Positions 10,501-18,607 of a stretch of 64,000 nucleotides of DNA are shown here, in pieces. Every line of letters starts with the position of its first letter. The stretch's first letter is position 1. A program made the translations under genes and the position numbers. Origin of the DNA: Pedobacter psychrophilus (GTDB lineage Bacteria; Bacteroidota; Bacteroidia; Sphingobacteriales; Sphingobacteriaceae); the NCBI RefSeq assembly GCF_001652725.1, contig NZ_LWHJ01000030.1, forward strand, positions 186,001 to 250,000, read 5' to 3'. Under the pieces are notes generated by a model. The model saw only the letters and a program-made list of their open reading frames with translations, was not told the origin of the DNA and ran no database searches.

Positions 10501-12035
10501 AACTCTGGTAATTTGGGGTTTAAATTTGCTTTTCCGTCAAAATTAAGTTTAATGTTTTTATCATTAACAGATAGTTTCCCATTAAAAACTTGGTTGTTAA
10601 TATCACCATCAATTTTAATAGTATGGTATCTATAATTATTATAGTCAAAATAGGTAACATCAGCTTTAAGCTTTTCATAAAGATTGTCCACATTAAAGCC
10701 TCTGCCATTTACGTTTGCAACAAACGATGTTCTGTTTATGCTGGGCACATCAATTAAATCTCCAAGGTTAAAATCTATAGCCTGTACCTTTCCTGTGTAA
10801 GAGGGTATATTTCGGTTATTGATTTTCATGTTAACATCAGATTTTACCCTGCCTAATTTGGTTTTAAAATCGCCATAGGCTACAAAATCATTTACAAAAC
10901 CAGTAAAGGAACCCACAAAATTGATGTTACCAAACTTTTTAATTACAGTTGGAACTTGGGTAGATTTTTTGCCTGTTGCTTTTTCAATAATATAATCGAT
11001 ATCTGCTTTATTGGTATAAACCTGCTTAAAATCTAAATCTAAAAAAGTGTTTTTTATATCAGGCAAACCCTTAGCCTGAAAATTTCCTTTTACATAAGAA
11101 GTCTTACCTAATTTAATAATTAAATCTTTAGCTCTTAAATCATTTACTTTTCCTTTTATATTTCCGGTAACATCTAAAACCAGTTTAGAATTAGAAAGTT
11201 GAGGAACAAAAAAAGCAATATCTTTAGCGTAAATTTTAGAATTTTTAAAATGCCCTTCTAAAGTTACTTTATTTTCTACATCGTCAAAATCAGCGAAATC
11301 CTTAAATTTCATACTGAAATAGTTGGTTAGCAAAGTATTAGGAGTCTTTAAATACAGGTTTTCGAGCACTATTTTGTTAGAATCAATAGTGGCGGAAGCA
11401 GTTAAATCGTTTAAAATAAAACCACTTTTTTCTTTAAATTTTAAGTGATTAATTTGCGCCTTTAAGATGTAATTTTTGGTATCTAAATTATTAATTGCTG
11501 TACTTAAGCCTTTTATATAAACATCATCATAATTTATAGAGCCATTATATAGGGTGTCTGGTGTTCTATAATTTTTATATTTAAAATCAAGATTGTTGAT
11601 TTTAATATTATTAATTAAAATATCGAAAGGTTTTTTAGCAGTTGTATCTACATTCCCGGTATTAAAATAATTAATGATAAATGAAAGATTGGTGGTGCTG
11701 TCTTTATAGGCTTTAAGATAAAATTTGCTGTTATCTAAATTGATTTGATCTAAAGTAATTTTCCTTTCAGAAAAAGGAGAAAAATAAGAAATATCAATAT
11801 TTAATTTTCCAGCACTTAAAAGAGTGTCCTTATCTAAATCCTGAATATAAACGCCTTCTAAAATTACAGAACTAAAAGGTTTAAGGTAAAGTTTATCAAT
11901 ATCTACCGTAGTTTTCCATTCGTTAGATAAATATTTTGTTGCTTTTTTTGCTGCCCAAGTTTGTACGCTTTCAAATTGAAAGGAAAAGATAATCCCAGCT
12001 ATCAGTAAAATGAAAGCTAGCAATACATAAAGCAT
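7590..12035 (-). CDS. tamB: TamB-domain translocation/assembly protein
   Basis: The 1481-residue protein has one N-terminal transmembrane helix (MLYVLLAFILLIAGIIFSF) and then a very long series of beta-strand repeats, with a C-terminal DUF490/TamB region containing GLELGLSKLNSIVSQSLGL and LGFGYSIFNNRVKFSG. TamB proteins span the periplasm as a beta-taco and are linked to outer-membrane protein assembly and phospholipid transport. The length matches Bacteroidota versions. It is divergent from tsaD with 56 bases between the starts, so their promoters must overlap in that gap. The shorter antisense frames inside are by-products of its coding bias. Confidence 0.93.
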   Translation of the reverse strand: MLYVLLAFILLIAGIIFSFQFESVQTWAAKKATKYLSNEWKTTVDIDKLYLKPFSSVILEGVYIQDLDKDTLLSAGKLNIDISYFSPFSERKITLDQINLDNSKFYLKAYKDSTTNLSFIINYFNTGNVDTTAKKPFDILINNIKINNLDFKYKNYRTPDTLYNGSINYDDVYIKGLSTAINNLDTKNYILKAQINHLKFKEKSGFILNDLTASATIDSNKIVLENLYLKTPNTLLTNYFSMKFKDFADFDDVENKVTLEGHFKNSKIYAKDIAFFVPQLSNSKLVLDVTGNIKGKVNDLRAKDLIIKLGKTSYVKGNFQAKGLPDIKNTFLDLDFKQVYTNKADIDYIIEKATGKKSTQVPTVIKKFGNINFVGSFTGFVNDFVAYGDFKTKLGRVKSDVNMKINNRNIPSYTGKVQAIDFNLGDLIDVPSINRTSFVANVNGRGFNVDNLYEKLKADVTYFDYNNYRYHTIKIDGDINNQVFNGKLSVNDKNIKLNFDGKANLNPKLPEFNFKADIQKANLHILNFTKDTIQVEAKINTDFSGNSLENIQGDFTINDIRFTNTEKSVVIDSVYLMAKGIGTDRVLALTSDVGDASIKGEYDLSTLPSSFKKILKKYIPSYRGKIVAANNQNFEFKVDLKNFDYISSLFIPELKIPERGAFNGRFNSAKDSVSLNGFIKTLTYNGTTFNNIILDQNTNSKSLEAIISMDKIEVSKGGIYVQNVIIQNTLRDDSLSFNLKLADKDAVNQLDLYGLVEFGTDTLAKLSLLPSDVIIDNQVWKIQDKVRIKFEDNRTIIDNFELSSDKQLLAVNGAISKNPDDDLEVVIKDLKMASLSQLTKGFGVNLSGIMNGDAHLSAILGTPNIKSDITVDSLKYNNTAIGDLKLATVYDNKNNKIDVDATIFKDASKTMDIKGDVDIKSETNNLNLDLILDKTELVIVEPFVKNLVSRLKGQVSSDLKVTGKFSNPQINGSLTLINSGLTVNYLNTAYTINDKVTVDNSIIKVENLDLVDIRGNKATANGTVDMTNPSNPDIRIDIEANNFMALNTSAKENPIYYGIAYGTGKFSFMGPTDAMRINIKAKTEEGTEFTIPLNGASTVSSNDFVIYVAKDSSLNNKVQENYFKGLTMEFDLTVDEGSKANILTEVGNLSGVGNAQLNLKITSLGDFEMKGDYIINQGQFDFTANNIINKTFDISKGGTIRWTGNPSDAEINLNAVYSTRAAIAPLYAAAGRTLPDESRNTRVLAEAEMILKGSLLNPTITFGLEFPNNSGYKTELQGYLDDKDNEAQQVINLVVRNSFNGNSSAGIGIDNQTLIGSGLELGLSKLNSIVSQSLGLKNLDFNLRSLSELGFGYSIFNNRVKFSGSFISNTTDDSYFNNNLFSTSLKDVTIDAQATYDIRKDGSFVAKVFQRPSNRDFFNLNGDINIAGTGLVYVQEYDTFKEFISKTFGRKRDESAKQDDTEERTKTMKSPIINPKKEEDQ

Positions 12036-12091
12036 TATTTTGAATACTTTTTTAATAGTTTTGTGTTTTAAAAAATAATAAACTCATACTT

Positions 12092-13092
12092 GTGTCAATT
12101 GTTCTCGGAATAGAATCATCTTGTGATGAAACCTCAGCATCTATCTGCATAGACGGAAAAATAGTCTCAAATATTATTGCCAACCAAACAATTCACGAAC
12201 AATATGGAGGAGTTGTCCCAGAATTAGCTTCCAGGGTTCATCAACAAAACATTGTACCGGCCGTTCACGAAGCAATTCTAGCTGCGAAAATAAACAAAAA
12301 ACACATAGATGCAGTAGCTTTTACACGTGGCCCAGGATTATTAGGATCGTTGTTAGTTGGCACTTGCTTTTCTAAAGCATTTGCATTAGCAAATAGCATT
12401 CCTTTAATTGAAGTAAATCATATGCAGGCGCATATATTAGCCCATTTTATAGATGAGCCTAAACCAAAATTTCCTTTTTTATGCCTAACCGTTTCAGGAG
12501 GTCATACACAAATTGTTTTGGTAAAAGATTATTTTGATATGGAAATTGTTGGCGAAACATTAGACGATGCCGCTGGCGAAGCTTTTGATAAAACAGCAAA
12601 GATTTTGAATTTACCATATCCTGGTGGCCCTTTAATTGATAAATATGCAAAGTTGGGAGATCCAAATAGATTCAAATTCCCTGAACCTAAAATTGAAGGT
12701 TTAAACTTTAGTTTTAGTGGTTTAAAAACTGCAATTCTTTATTTTGTGAGAGATCATGTAAAAGAAAATCCAAACTTTTTACAAGAGAATTTAAATGATG
12801 TTTGCGCATCCGTTCAAAGTAGAATTGTTTCTATTTTATTAAATAAATTTAAGAGAGCAGCAGAGCAATATCAAATAAAGGATTTAGCAATTGCTGGCGG
12901 AGTTTCAGCAAATTCTGGTTTAAGGGAAGGATTAACAAATTTAGGAAAACAATTAAATTGCAATGTTTTTATCCGCAATTTCAATATTGTACGGATAATG
13001 CCGCGATGATTGCCATTGCGGGCTATTATAAATTTTTAGCGAAGGATTTTGTAGGGCAGGATGTTGCTCCATTGGCGAGGATGCCTTTTTAG
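12092..13092 (+). CDS. tsaD: tRNA N6-adenosine threonylcarbamoyltransferase, with a single-base frameshift near the 3' end
   Basis: TsaD with TsaB and TsaE makes t6A37 in ANN-decoding tRNAs. The first frame begins at a GTG (MSIVLGIESSCDETSA) and has VNHMQAHILAH with the metal-binding histidines, VSGGHTQ and GEAFDKTAK. At 12971-12974 the frame is lost: it reads ATC-CGC where homologues have Ile-Pro, and runs to a stop at 13009. Reading one base back, from the CCG at 12973, restores PQFQYCTDNAAMIAIAGYY through to LARMPF and TAG at 13092. A single missing C would explain this. The repaired length, about 333 residues, is normal. Because tsaD is usually essential, a sequencing error is the simplest reading. 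Confidence 0.9.
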
Positions 13093-13101
13093 TTTAACCA
13101 C

Positions 13102-13197
13102 TCCGTCATGTCGACGATAGGAGACATATCACGAATAGGTTTTCAGTTAGAATGGCAACCTTGCTAATGAGATGTCTCGATGCCTTGACATGACGGA
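13102..13197. repeat. Palindromic intergenic repeat between tsaD and pth
   Basis: TCCGTCATGTC (13102-13112) and GACATGACGGA (13187-13197) are exact inverted repeats, with an inner near-palindrome GAGACATATC / GAGATGTCTC. The whole element, about 96 bp, fills the gap between the two genes and looks like a REP-type repeat. Only one copy of this type is seen as a full element in the window. Confidence 0.75.
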
Positions 13198-13219
13198 CGG
13201 AAATTGAATTTAATTTAAC

Positions 13220-13777
13220 ATGAAATATCTTATCGTAGGATTAGGGAATATAGGTCAGGAATATGCGGATAATCGCCATAATATTGGTTTTATGGTTTTA
13301 GACCAATTGGCTAAAGAGGCAGGTGCAACTTTTAGCACCATGAAATTGGCGGCTTACACAGAAATTAACTATAAAGGAAGAACGTTATGCCTGATAAAGC
13401 CAACAACTTATATGAATTTAAGTGGAAAAGCAGTAAGGCATTGGATGCAGGAATTGAAAATCCCTATAGAAAATGTGTTGATTATTGTGGATGATTTAGC
13501 CATTCCTTTTGGAAAGATAAAATTGAAACCAAAAGGAAGCCCGGCAGGTCATAACGGTTTAAAAAGTATCGAGGGCATTTTGGGTTCTAATGAATATCCC
13601 AGGATAAAATTTGGCATCAGCGATAATTATCCTAAAGGCCGACAAGTAGATTATGTTTTAAGTGGTTTTGATAAAGATGAAATACTTGCTTTGCCTGCTT
13701 TGATTGATAAATCTATCAATATGATAAAATCGTTTTGTACTATAGGAACGGAGTTGACGATGACTAATTTTAATTAA
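13220..13777 (+). CDS. pth: Peptidyl-tRNA hydrolase
   Basis: Pth releases tRNA from peptidyl-tRNAs that drop off ribosomes. The 185-residue protein has GLGN with Asn10, the catalytic His20 in NRHNIGF, KPTTYMNLSG, VDDLAIPFGKIKLKPKGSPAGHNGLKS with the active-site Asp and Asn, and GISDNYPKGR, all in usual order and length. The start is the ATG after the palindromic repeat; the first residues MKYLIVGLGN agree with the family start. Confidence 0.97.
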   Translation: MKYLIVGLGNIGQEYADNRHNIGFMVLDQLAKEAGATFSTMKLAAYTEINYKGRTLCLIKPTTYMNLSGKAVRHWMQELKIPIENVLIIVDDLAIPFGKIKLKPKGSPAGHNGLKSIEGILGSNEYPRIKFGISDNYPKGRQVDYVLSGFDKDEILALPALIDKSINMIKSFCTIGTELTMTNFN

Positions 13778-13780
13778 TAA

Positions 13781-13942
13781 TTTTGTCTGAATCCCGATTT
13801 GCAGGATTAAAGATAAGGAGGATACTTTTAAACTTAATATTATACGAGATGCAGAAATCCTATTAATCCTAAAATCGAGAAAATCAAGATTCTGACAATT
13901 AGAACTATAGGAATCTTAAATAAAGAAAATCAAGATTCTGAC
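13781..13942. repeat. Imperfect inverted repeat, family shared with 23421-23579
   Basis: The left arm begins TTTTGTCTGAATC, with CGATT and AGGATT after it. The right arm has AATCCTAAAATC and ends AAATCAAGATTCTGACAATT near 13900. A second copy of the right-arm end follows at about 13925-13942. The same arms occur at 23421-23579, so this is a dispersed element. Confidence 0.75.
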
Positions 13943-13966
13943 GATAAAAAATTTAACAAATCAATA

Positions 13967-14317
13967 ATGAAAACAAAAATTTACGGTATTCCTAATTGTG
14001 GTTCGGTAAAAAAAGCCCGTACTTTTTTTGAAGATAATCATATCGATTATGATTTTCACGATTATAAGAAACTCGGCGTAAGCCAAGAAAGTTTAGAAAA
14101 ATGGTGCAATGAATTTGGATGGGAAAACGTTTTAAATAGAAAAGGATTAACATGGCGAGGACTTGATGAAACCGTTAAAATTGAAATAAAAGATGCGATT
14201 TCTGCCATAAAATTAATGAAAGATAATACTAGTGCCATCAAAAGACCCGTTTTAGAAAGCGATAAAGGCAACTCAGTTGGGTTTGATGAAAAGCAATATG
14301 AAAAACTTTATCTTTAA
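13967..14317 (+). CDS. ArsC/YffB-like thioredoxin-fold protein
   Basis: A 116-residue protein of the arsenate-reductase-like family (ArsC/Spx/YffB). It begins KIYGIPNCGSVKKARTFFE, with one Cys (residue 11) where Spx proteins often have CxxC and arsenate reductases have a single Cys. The text then follows the family: HIDYDFHDYKK, NRKGLTWRGL and a C-terminal KRPVLE. The arsenate-binding arginine set cannot be confirmed by eye, so it could be a YffB-like protein without arsenate activity. It is not next to other ars genes. Confidence 0.85.
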   Translation: MKTKIYGIPNCGSVKKARTFFEDNHIDYDFHDYKKLGVSQESLEKWCNEFGWENVLNRKGLTWRGLDETVKIEIKDAISAIKLMKDNTSAIKRPVLESDKGNSVGFDEKQYEKLYL

Positions 14318-14390
14318 TAGGATTGTATAATTAGCGTTAAAAAATGTTAAGCGTTTGTTATTTAAAAGATAATAACAGACTTTTGTAAAG

Positions 14391-15110
14391 ATGAAAAACC
14401 TCATTATCATTTTGTTAAGTTTATTACCATTTATGTTAAAAGCACAAATGAGAATAGAAGGTACGGCCTATGATGCCGATAGCCGTAACAAACTGAAATT
14501 GGTTTTTGTGAACAATCTTACACAAAGAGAAGTTGACCACACCGGGCAAAAAGGAGATTTTGTTTTAAAGGCAGATTTGGGCGATTTAATTGTTTTTTCT
14601 TGCCCAGGCTACCAAAACGATACTTTGGTTTTAGAAAATATGAGACCAAAATTAGTTTTAATGAGACCAAGTTTAATTGTTTTGGATGAAGTAATTGTGA
14701 GCGCAAAAAGTAGAGTACCAGAAAATGTACGTTCAGCTTATTCATCTGCATATTCATTAGCAAATACTACAGTTTTAACCCAGGATGGTAAATTAAGCTT
14801 AGGAAATGCTTTTGGTAAACAATCTCAACAGAAAAGAGCATTCCAAAAATTTATGGATAAAGAGTTAAATGAGAAAACTATAGATCAAAAATTTAACCCT
14901 GACCTGGTAAGCGACCTAACAAAAATAAAAGGACAATTGCTGGAAGATTTTATGTCTTATTATCGCCCAACTTACTCACAAGTGGCAGATATGAGTGAGG
15001 TAGAATTAAGAACCTATATTGTAAAATCTTATAATGAATACATAAGGCTGCCGGCCGAGAATAGGATTTATCCAAATCTTCCTAGAACCACTTTTAGTGG
15101 TAGTTTTTAA
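14391..15110 (+). CDS. Secreted protein with carboxypeptidase-regulatory-like N-terminal domain
   Basis: A 239-residue protein with a signal peptide (MKNLIIILLSLLPFMLKAQ) and then RIEGTAYDADSRNKLKLVFVNN, the start of a CarboxypepD-regulatory-like beta-sandwich of about 85 residues found in many Bacteroidota surface and outer-membrane proteins. It ends near LDEVIVSA, the segment that links such domains to TonB-dependent receptors. The rest (about residues 105-239) is alpha-helical, with no family I recognise. It is followed directly by the M1 peptidase gene, probably in one transcript. Confidence 0.75.
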   Translation: MKNLIIILLSLLPFMLKAQMRIEGTAYDADSRNKLKLVFVNNLTQREVDHTGQKGDFVLKADLGDLIVFSCPGYQNDTLVLENMRPKLVLMRPSLIVLDEVIVSAKSRVPENVRSAYSSAYSLANTTVLTQDGKLSLGNAFGKQSQQKRAFQKFMDKELNEKTIDQKFNPDLVSDLTKIKGQLLEDFMSYYRPTYSQVADMSEVELRTYIVKSYNEYIRLPAENRIYPNLPRTTFSGSF

Positions 15111-15185
15111 TTGCGTAACATTTCTATCATAATAAACCTTAATCATATCGATTATTTATATTGCTTTTTTATTCAAATCCATTCC

Positions 15186-17180
15186 ATGTTAAAATTAAGA
15201 TTAATAGGTGCTTTTAGCATCGCAATTTGTTTTTTGGGCTTTCAATCAATAGCACAAACACAAACGCCAGCAGCTTCAACAAATAATTATGATTATTTAG
15301 AGGCTTTCAAACCATTCTTTTATTCAGAAAACGGGAATACTTACCGTTCTGCAGGCGGACAACCAGGTCACCAATATTGGCAAAACAGACCTGACTATCA
15401 GTTAACAGCGTCTTTAGATAATGATGCAAATAAGATTACAGGTTCAGAAATTTTGACTTACACTAATAACAGTCCTGATGATTTAGGTTTTATCTGGATG
15501 AATATAGATCAGAATTTATTTAAGCAATCTTCTCGAGGAACAGCCATAGTTCCACCCACAGGAAGCCGTAATGGTAGCCGTGGTCAAGTTTTTGAAGGCG
15601 GTCATCAATTAGGTTTAGTGCGTTTGATGAGTTTAAACGGCAAAAACCAAGAAGTTGATTTAAAATATATGTTTGAGGATACACGTCTTCAAATCTTTTT
15701 GCCAGAAAATCTAAAAGCAAACGGCGGAGTTTTAAAACTAAAAATTAATTTTTCATACATCTCTCCAGAGTATGGATCTGACAGAATGGGTGTTTTAGAA
15801 ACCAAAAACGGAAAAATATTTACTCAAGCCCAATGGTATCCACGTATGTGCGTTTATGACGATGTAACTGGATGGAATACAATTCCATATACTGGTCCAA
15901 GTGAGTTTTATTTAGATTATGGCGATTTTGATATCAAGATTACTGCACCGGCTAATCATATTGTAGTTTGCTCTGGTGAATTGCAAAACGCAAAAGAAGT
16001 TTATACAGCAGAACAAGTAAAAAGGTGGGATGCATCAGCAAAAAGTGATGCAACCGTAATGATTCGTAGCGCTAACGAAGTTACTGATAAAGCTTCTCGC
16101 CCTTCGGATAAAAATGAACTGACTTGGCATTTTAAGTTGCAAAATGCTAGAGATGTTGCATGGGCTTCGTCTCCAGCGTTTATTATTGATGCTGCCAAAA
16201 TGAACTTACCAAGCGGTAAAAAATCATTGGCTATTTCTGCATACCCTGTAGAAAGTGCCGGAATTGATGCATGGAGCAGATCAACTGAATATGTTAAGAA
16301 ATCCATCGAATCTAACTCTAATAAATGGTATGAATATACTTATGGTGCAGCTACAAATGTTGCCGGTAATGAAGGTGGTATGGAATATCCAGGAATTGTT
16401 TTTTGTGGATGGAAATCTAAAAAAGCAAGCCTTTGGGGAGTAACAGATCATGAGTTTGGACACAACTGGTTCCCAATGATCGTTGGCTCTAATGAGCGTT
16501 TGTATGCATGGATGGACGAAGGATTCAATACTTTTATTAATACCTTAACCACTAAAAGTTTCAATAGCGGAGAGTACGCTCCAAAAGCAGCTGTAGATAT
16601 GCACAAAACAGCTACTTATTTAATGAACCCTATGTTTGAACCTATTATGGTAAGCCCAGATAATATGAAAGAATCTCATATTGGCGTACTCTGTTATTTT
16701 AAACCAGGAACAGGTTTAACAATATTAAGAGAACAAATTTTAGGTCCAGAGCGTTTTGATAGGGCTTTTAAAACTTACATTGACAGATGGGCATTTAAAC
16801 ACCCAACTCCAAATGATTTTTTTAGAACGATTGAAAACGTAGCAGGTGAAAATTTAAATTGGTTTTGGAGAGGCTGGTTCGCTAACAACTGGAAAGCAGA
16901 TATTTCTGTAAATGATGTAAAATACATTAAGGATGATGCTAAGAATGGAGTCTTTATTACAATTGGCTGTAATGAAAAAATGCCATTGCCTATAAGCTTA
17001 GAAATTAAATTGGCAAGCGGTAAAACAGAAATGATCAAATTGCCAGTAGAAATTTGGGAACGTAACAAAACTTGGACTTTCCAATATCCATCAACAGAAA
17101 AAATTGCTTCTGTTACTTTTGATCCTGAACACGCATTGCCAGATACAAATTCTGCAAATGATGTTTGGACAAGCAACTAA
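15186..17180 (+). CDS. Secreted M1-family zinc metallopeptidase
   Basis: The gene encodes about 664 residues from the ATG at 15186, which begins a clear signal peptide ([19 protein letters not shown], cut after SIAQ). An upstream TTG at 15111 would only add a poor leader. The zinc site HEFGHNWF is near residue 422, followed after 18 residues by the third ligand Glu in WMDEGFN, which is the exact HExxHx18E spacing of M1. The exopeptidase-like loop is GGMEYPG. A long N-terminal beta-domain precedes the catalytic domain. The enzyme is probably exported to the periplasm or surface to trim peptides. A terminator follows. Confidence 0.93.
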   Translation: MLKLRLIGAFSIAICFLGFQSIAQTQTPAASTNNYDYLEAFKPFFYSENGNTYRSAGGQPGHQYWQNRPDYQLTASLDNDANKITGSEILTYTNNSPDDLGFIWMNIDQNLFKQSSRGTAIVPPTGSRNGSRGQVFEGGHQLGLVRLMSLNGKNQEVDLKYMFEDTRLQIFLPENLKANGGVLKLKINFSYISPEYGSDRMGVLETKNGKIFTQAQWYPRMCVYDDVTGWNTIPYTGPSEFYLDYGDFDIKITAPANHIVVCSGELQNAKEVYTAEQVKRWDASAKSDATVMIRSANEVTDKASRPSDKNELTWHFKLQNARDVAWASSPAFIIDAAKMNLPSGKKSLAISAYPVESAGIDAWSRSTEYVKKSIESNSNKWYEYTYGAATNVAGNEGGMEYPGIVFCGWKSKKASLWGVTDHEFGHNWFPMIVGSNERLYAWMDEGFNTFINTLTTKSFNSGEYAPKAAVDMHKTATYLMNPMFEPIMVSPDNMKESHIGVLCYFKPGTGLTILREQILGPERFDRAFKTYIDRWAFKHPTPNDFFRTIENVAGENLNWFWRGWFANNWKADISVNDVKYIKDDAKNGVFITIGCNEKMPLPISLEIKLASGKTEMIKLPVEIWERNKTWTFQYPSTEKIASVTFDPEHALPDTNSANDVWTSN

Positions 17181-17203
17181 ATAATATTTCTATAAAGTTT
17201 TGA

Positions 17204-17234
17204 AAAGGCAAACTATTTTAGTTTGCCTTTTTTG
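17204..17234 (+). terminator. Intrinsic terminator after the M1 peptidase gene
   Basis: The stem AAAGGCAAACT / AGTTTGCCTTT with loop ATTTT is followed by a T run, 25 bases after the stop codon. Confidence 0.9.
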
Positions 17235-17264
17235 TTTAATATACTTTTTGAAATAAATTTATTT

Positions 17265-17363
17265 GGGCGTTTCCCATCCGCTAGCTAGCGGATGGGTCGG
17301 GCTATCCATTACAATCTTTTTGCGAAAAACAAAAAGGATTTTCACTACTATCCCTAACGCAAA
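17265..17363. repeat. Dispersed intergenic repeat, copy 1
   Basis: It begins GGGCGTTT, contains the palindrome CATCCGCTAGCTAGCGGATG, then ATCTTTTTG...CAAAAAGGAT as a second inverted pair, and ends ATCCCTAACGCAA. The same order of parts occurs at 21203, 27705, 41268 and 50799, with shorter variants at 26246 and 48654. Confidence 0.8.
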
Positions 17364-17433
17364 AAGACTTATTTGAATTCATCTAAAAATCTATTAAAAA
17401 AATCATTAATAGAATTTTTCTATATTTATCATC

Positions 17434-18363
17434 ATGACAATAGTTCAATTAGAATATGCAGTTGCGGTTGATACTTATCGGAGTTTTGTATTAGCTGCAG
17501 AAAAATGTTTTGTTACCCAGCCTACATTGAGTATGCAAATCCAAAAATTAGAAGAACAATTAGAAGTTAAACTTTTTGATCGCTCAAGACAGCCTGTAAT
17601 CCCTACCGAAATTGGAATTGAAGTGATAGAACAAGCAAGAATTCTTTTGCAAGAAAGTTATAAAATAAAAGAAATTATTGAAGAGAGAAAGGGCGAATTA
17701 GCAGGCGAATTGAAAATTGGTGTAATTCCTACAATCGCTCCCTATCTCTTACCTCAAGTTATAGGTGGCTTTATGGAAAAATATCCAAAAGTGAAATTGA
17801 CTATATCAGAGCTCACCACAGAAACAATTATCCAACAATTAAAAGTAAATCTTTTGGATTGTGGTATTTTGGCAACTCCACTACATGAAAACGGTTTAAC
17901 AGAACGCCCTGTATTTTATGAAAACTTTGTAAGCTATTTGTCTAAACACAGTCCAATTTTTAAGAAAAAAGCCATTACCACAAATGATTTAGATGTAGAT
18001 AATCTTTGGCTTTTAAATGAAGGACATTGCATGCGTAATCAGGTTTTAAATATTTGCAAGCATAAAAATTCTAACGGTGCAAAATTAGAGTACAACACAG
18101 GAAGTATAGAGACATTAATTAAAATGGTTGATTTGAACGACGGCATTACCATTTTACCTGAACTTTCCCTTCAAGATTTTTCTGTAAAGCAGTTGGATAA
18201 AGTCCGTTATTTTAAGAGCCCTGAACCTAGCAGAGAAGTAAGTATCGTTACCAATAATAACTTCATTAAAAAAAGGGTTATTGATGCTTTAGAAGAAGAA
18301 ATTTTGAATTCTATCCCAAAAAGGATGAAAACAAAAAAGAAGAAAGAGATTATAGAGATTTGA
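17434..18363 (+). CDS. oxyR: Hydrogen-peroxide sensor and LysR-type regulator OxyR
   Basis: A 309-residue LysR-family protein. The N-terminal helix-turn-helix is seen in YRSFVLAAEKCFVTQPTLSMQ. In the regulatory domain the redox pair is present: GHCMRNQVLNIC has cysteines at positions 199 and 208, the same numbering as in E. coli OxyR, where their disulphide turns on peroxide-defence genes. The C-terminus is a Lys-rich tail (RMKTKKKKEII). No catalase or Dps gene lies beside it, so targets are elsewhere. It converges with the helicase gene across a repeat-filled gap. Confidence 0.93.
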   Translation: MTIVQLEYAVAVDTYRSFVLAAEKCFVTQPTLSMQIQKLEEQLEVKLFDRSRQPVIPTEIGIEVIEQARILLQESYKIKEIIEERKGELAGELKIGVIPTIAPYLLPQVIGGFMEKYPKVKLTISELTTETIIQQLKVNLLDCGILATPLHENGLTERPVFYENFVSYLSKHSPIFKKKAITTNDLDVDNLWLLNEGHCMRNQVLNICKHKNSNGAKLEYNTGSIETLIKMVDLNDGITILPELSLQDFSVKQLDKVRYFKSPEPSREVSIVTNNNFIKKRVIDALEEEILNSIPKRMKTKKKKEIIEI

Positions 18364-18411
18364 TGAAATGTTTTAGAGTGTGTTTTGTGAATTTTTAGAC
18401 GGAGAATAATA

Positions 18412-18576
18412 TCGCCCCTCTGAGGCTTTTTAAATATTGAGGTTTAGTTTACCATAATTTCGCCCCACTGGGGCTAAAAATTCTTAATTTATTGAATTTT
18501 ATAAATACAAAGTCCCAGAGAGACGACATTATGGTAGAAAAAATTGAATTTTTTTTTAGAATGCCGTAGGTATGAC
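18412..18576. repeat. Palindromic intergenic element
   Basis: TACCATAATTTCG (about 18450) is the near-inverse of CGACATTATGGTA (about 18524), with GCCCCACTGGGGC as a compact inner palindrome and GCCCCTCTGAGGC-like sequence before it. It fills the gap between oxyR and the helicase gene. Confidence 0.65.
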
Positions 18577-18607
18577 ATTATTTAACACGATTAATAAATA
18601 GTTATAT

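Noticed and set aside
9751-10708. Short frames within tamB on both strands
   Set aside because: They are by-products of codon bias in a long gene, with no start context or family similarity.
12971-12980. Programmed -1 frameshift in tsaD
   Set aside because: No X-XXY-YYZ slippery heptamer lies in the right frame and no strong stem follows. A one-base deletion explains it better.
13967-14317. Certain arsenate reductase
   Set aside because: Only one Cys site and general family similarity can be seen, with no other ars gene; kept as ArsC/YffB-like.
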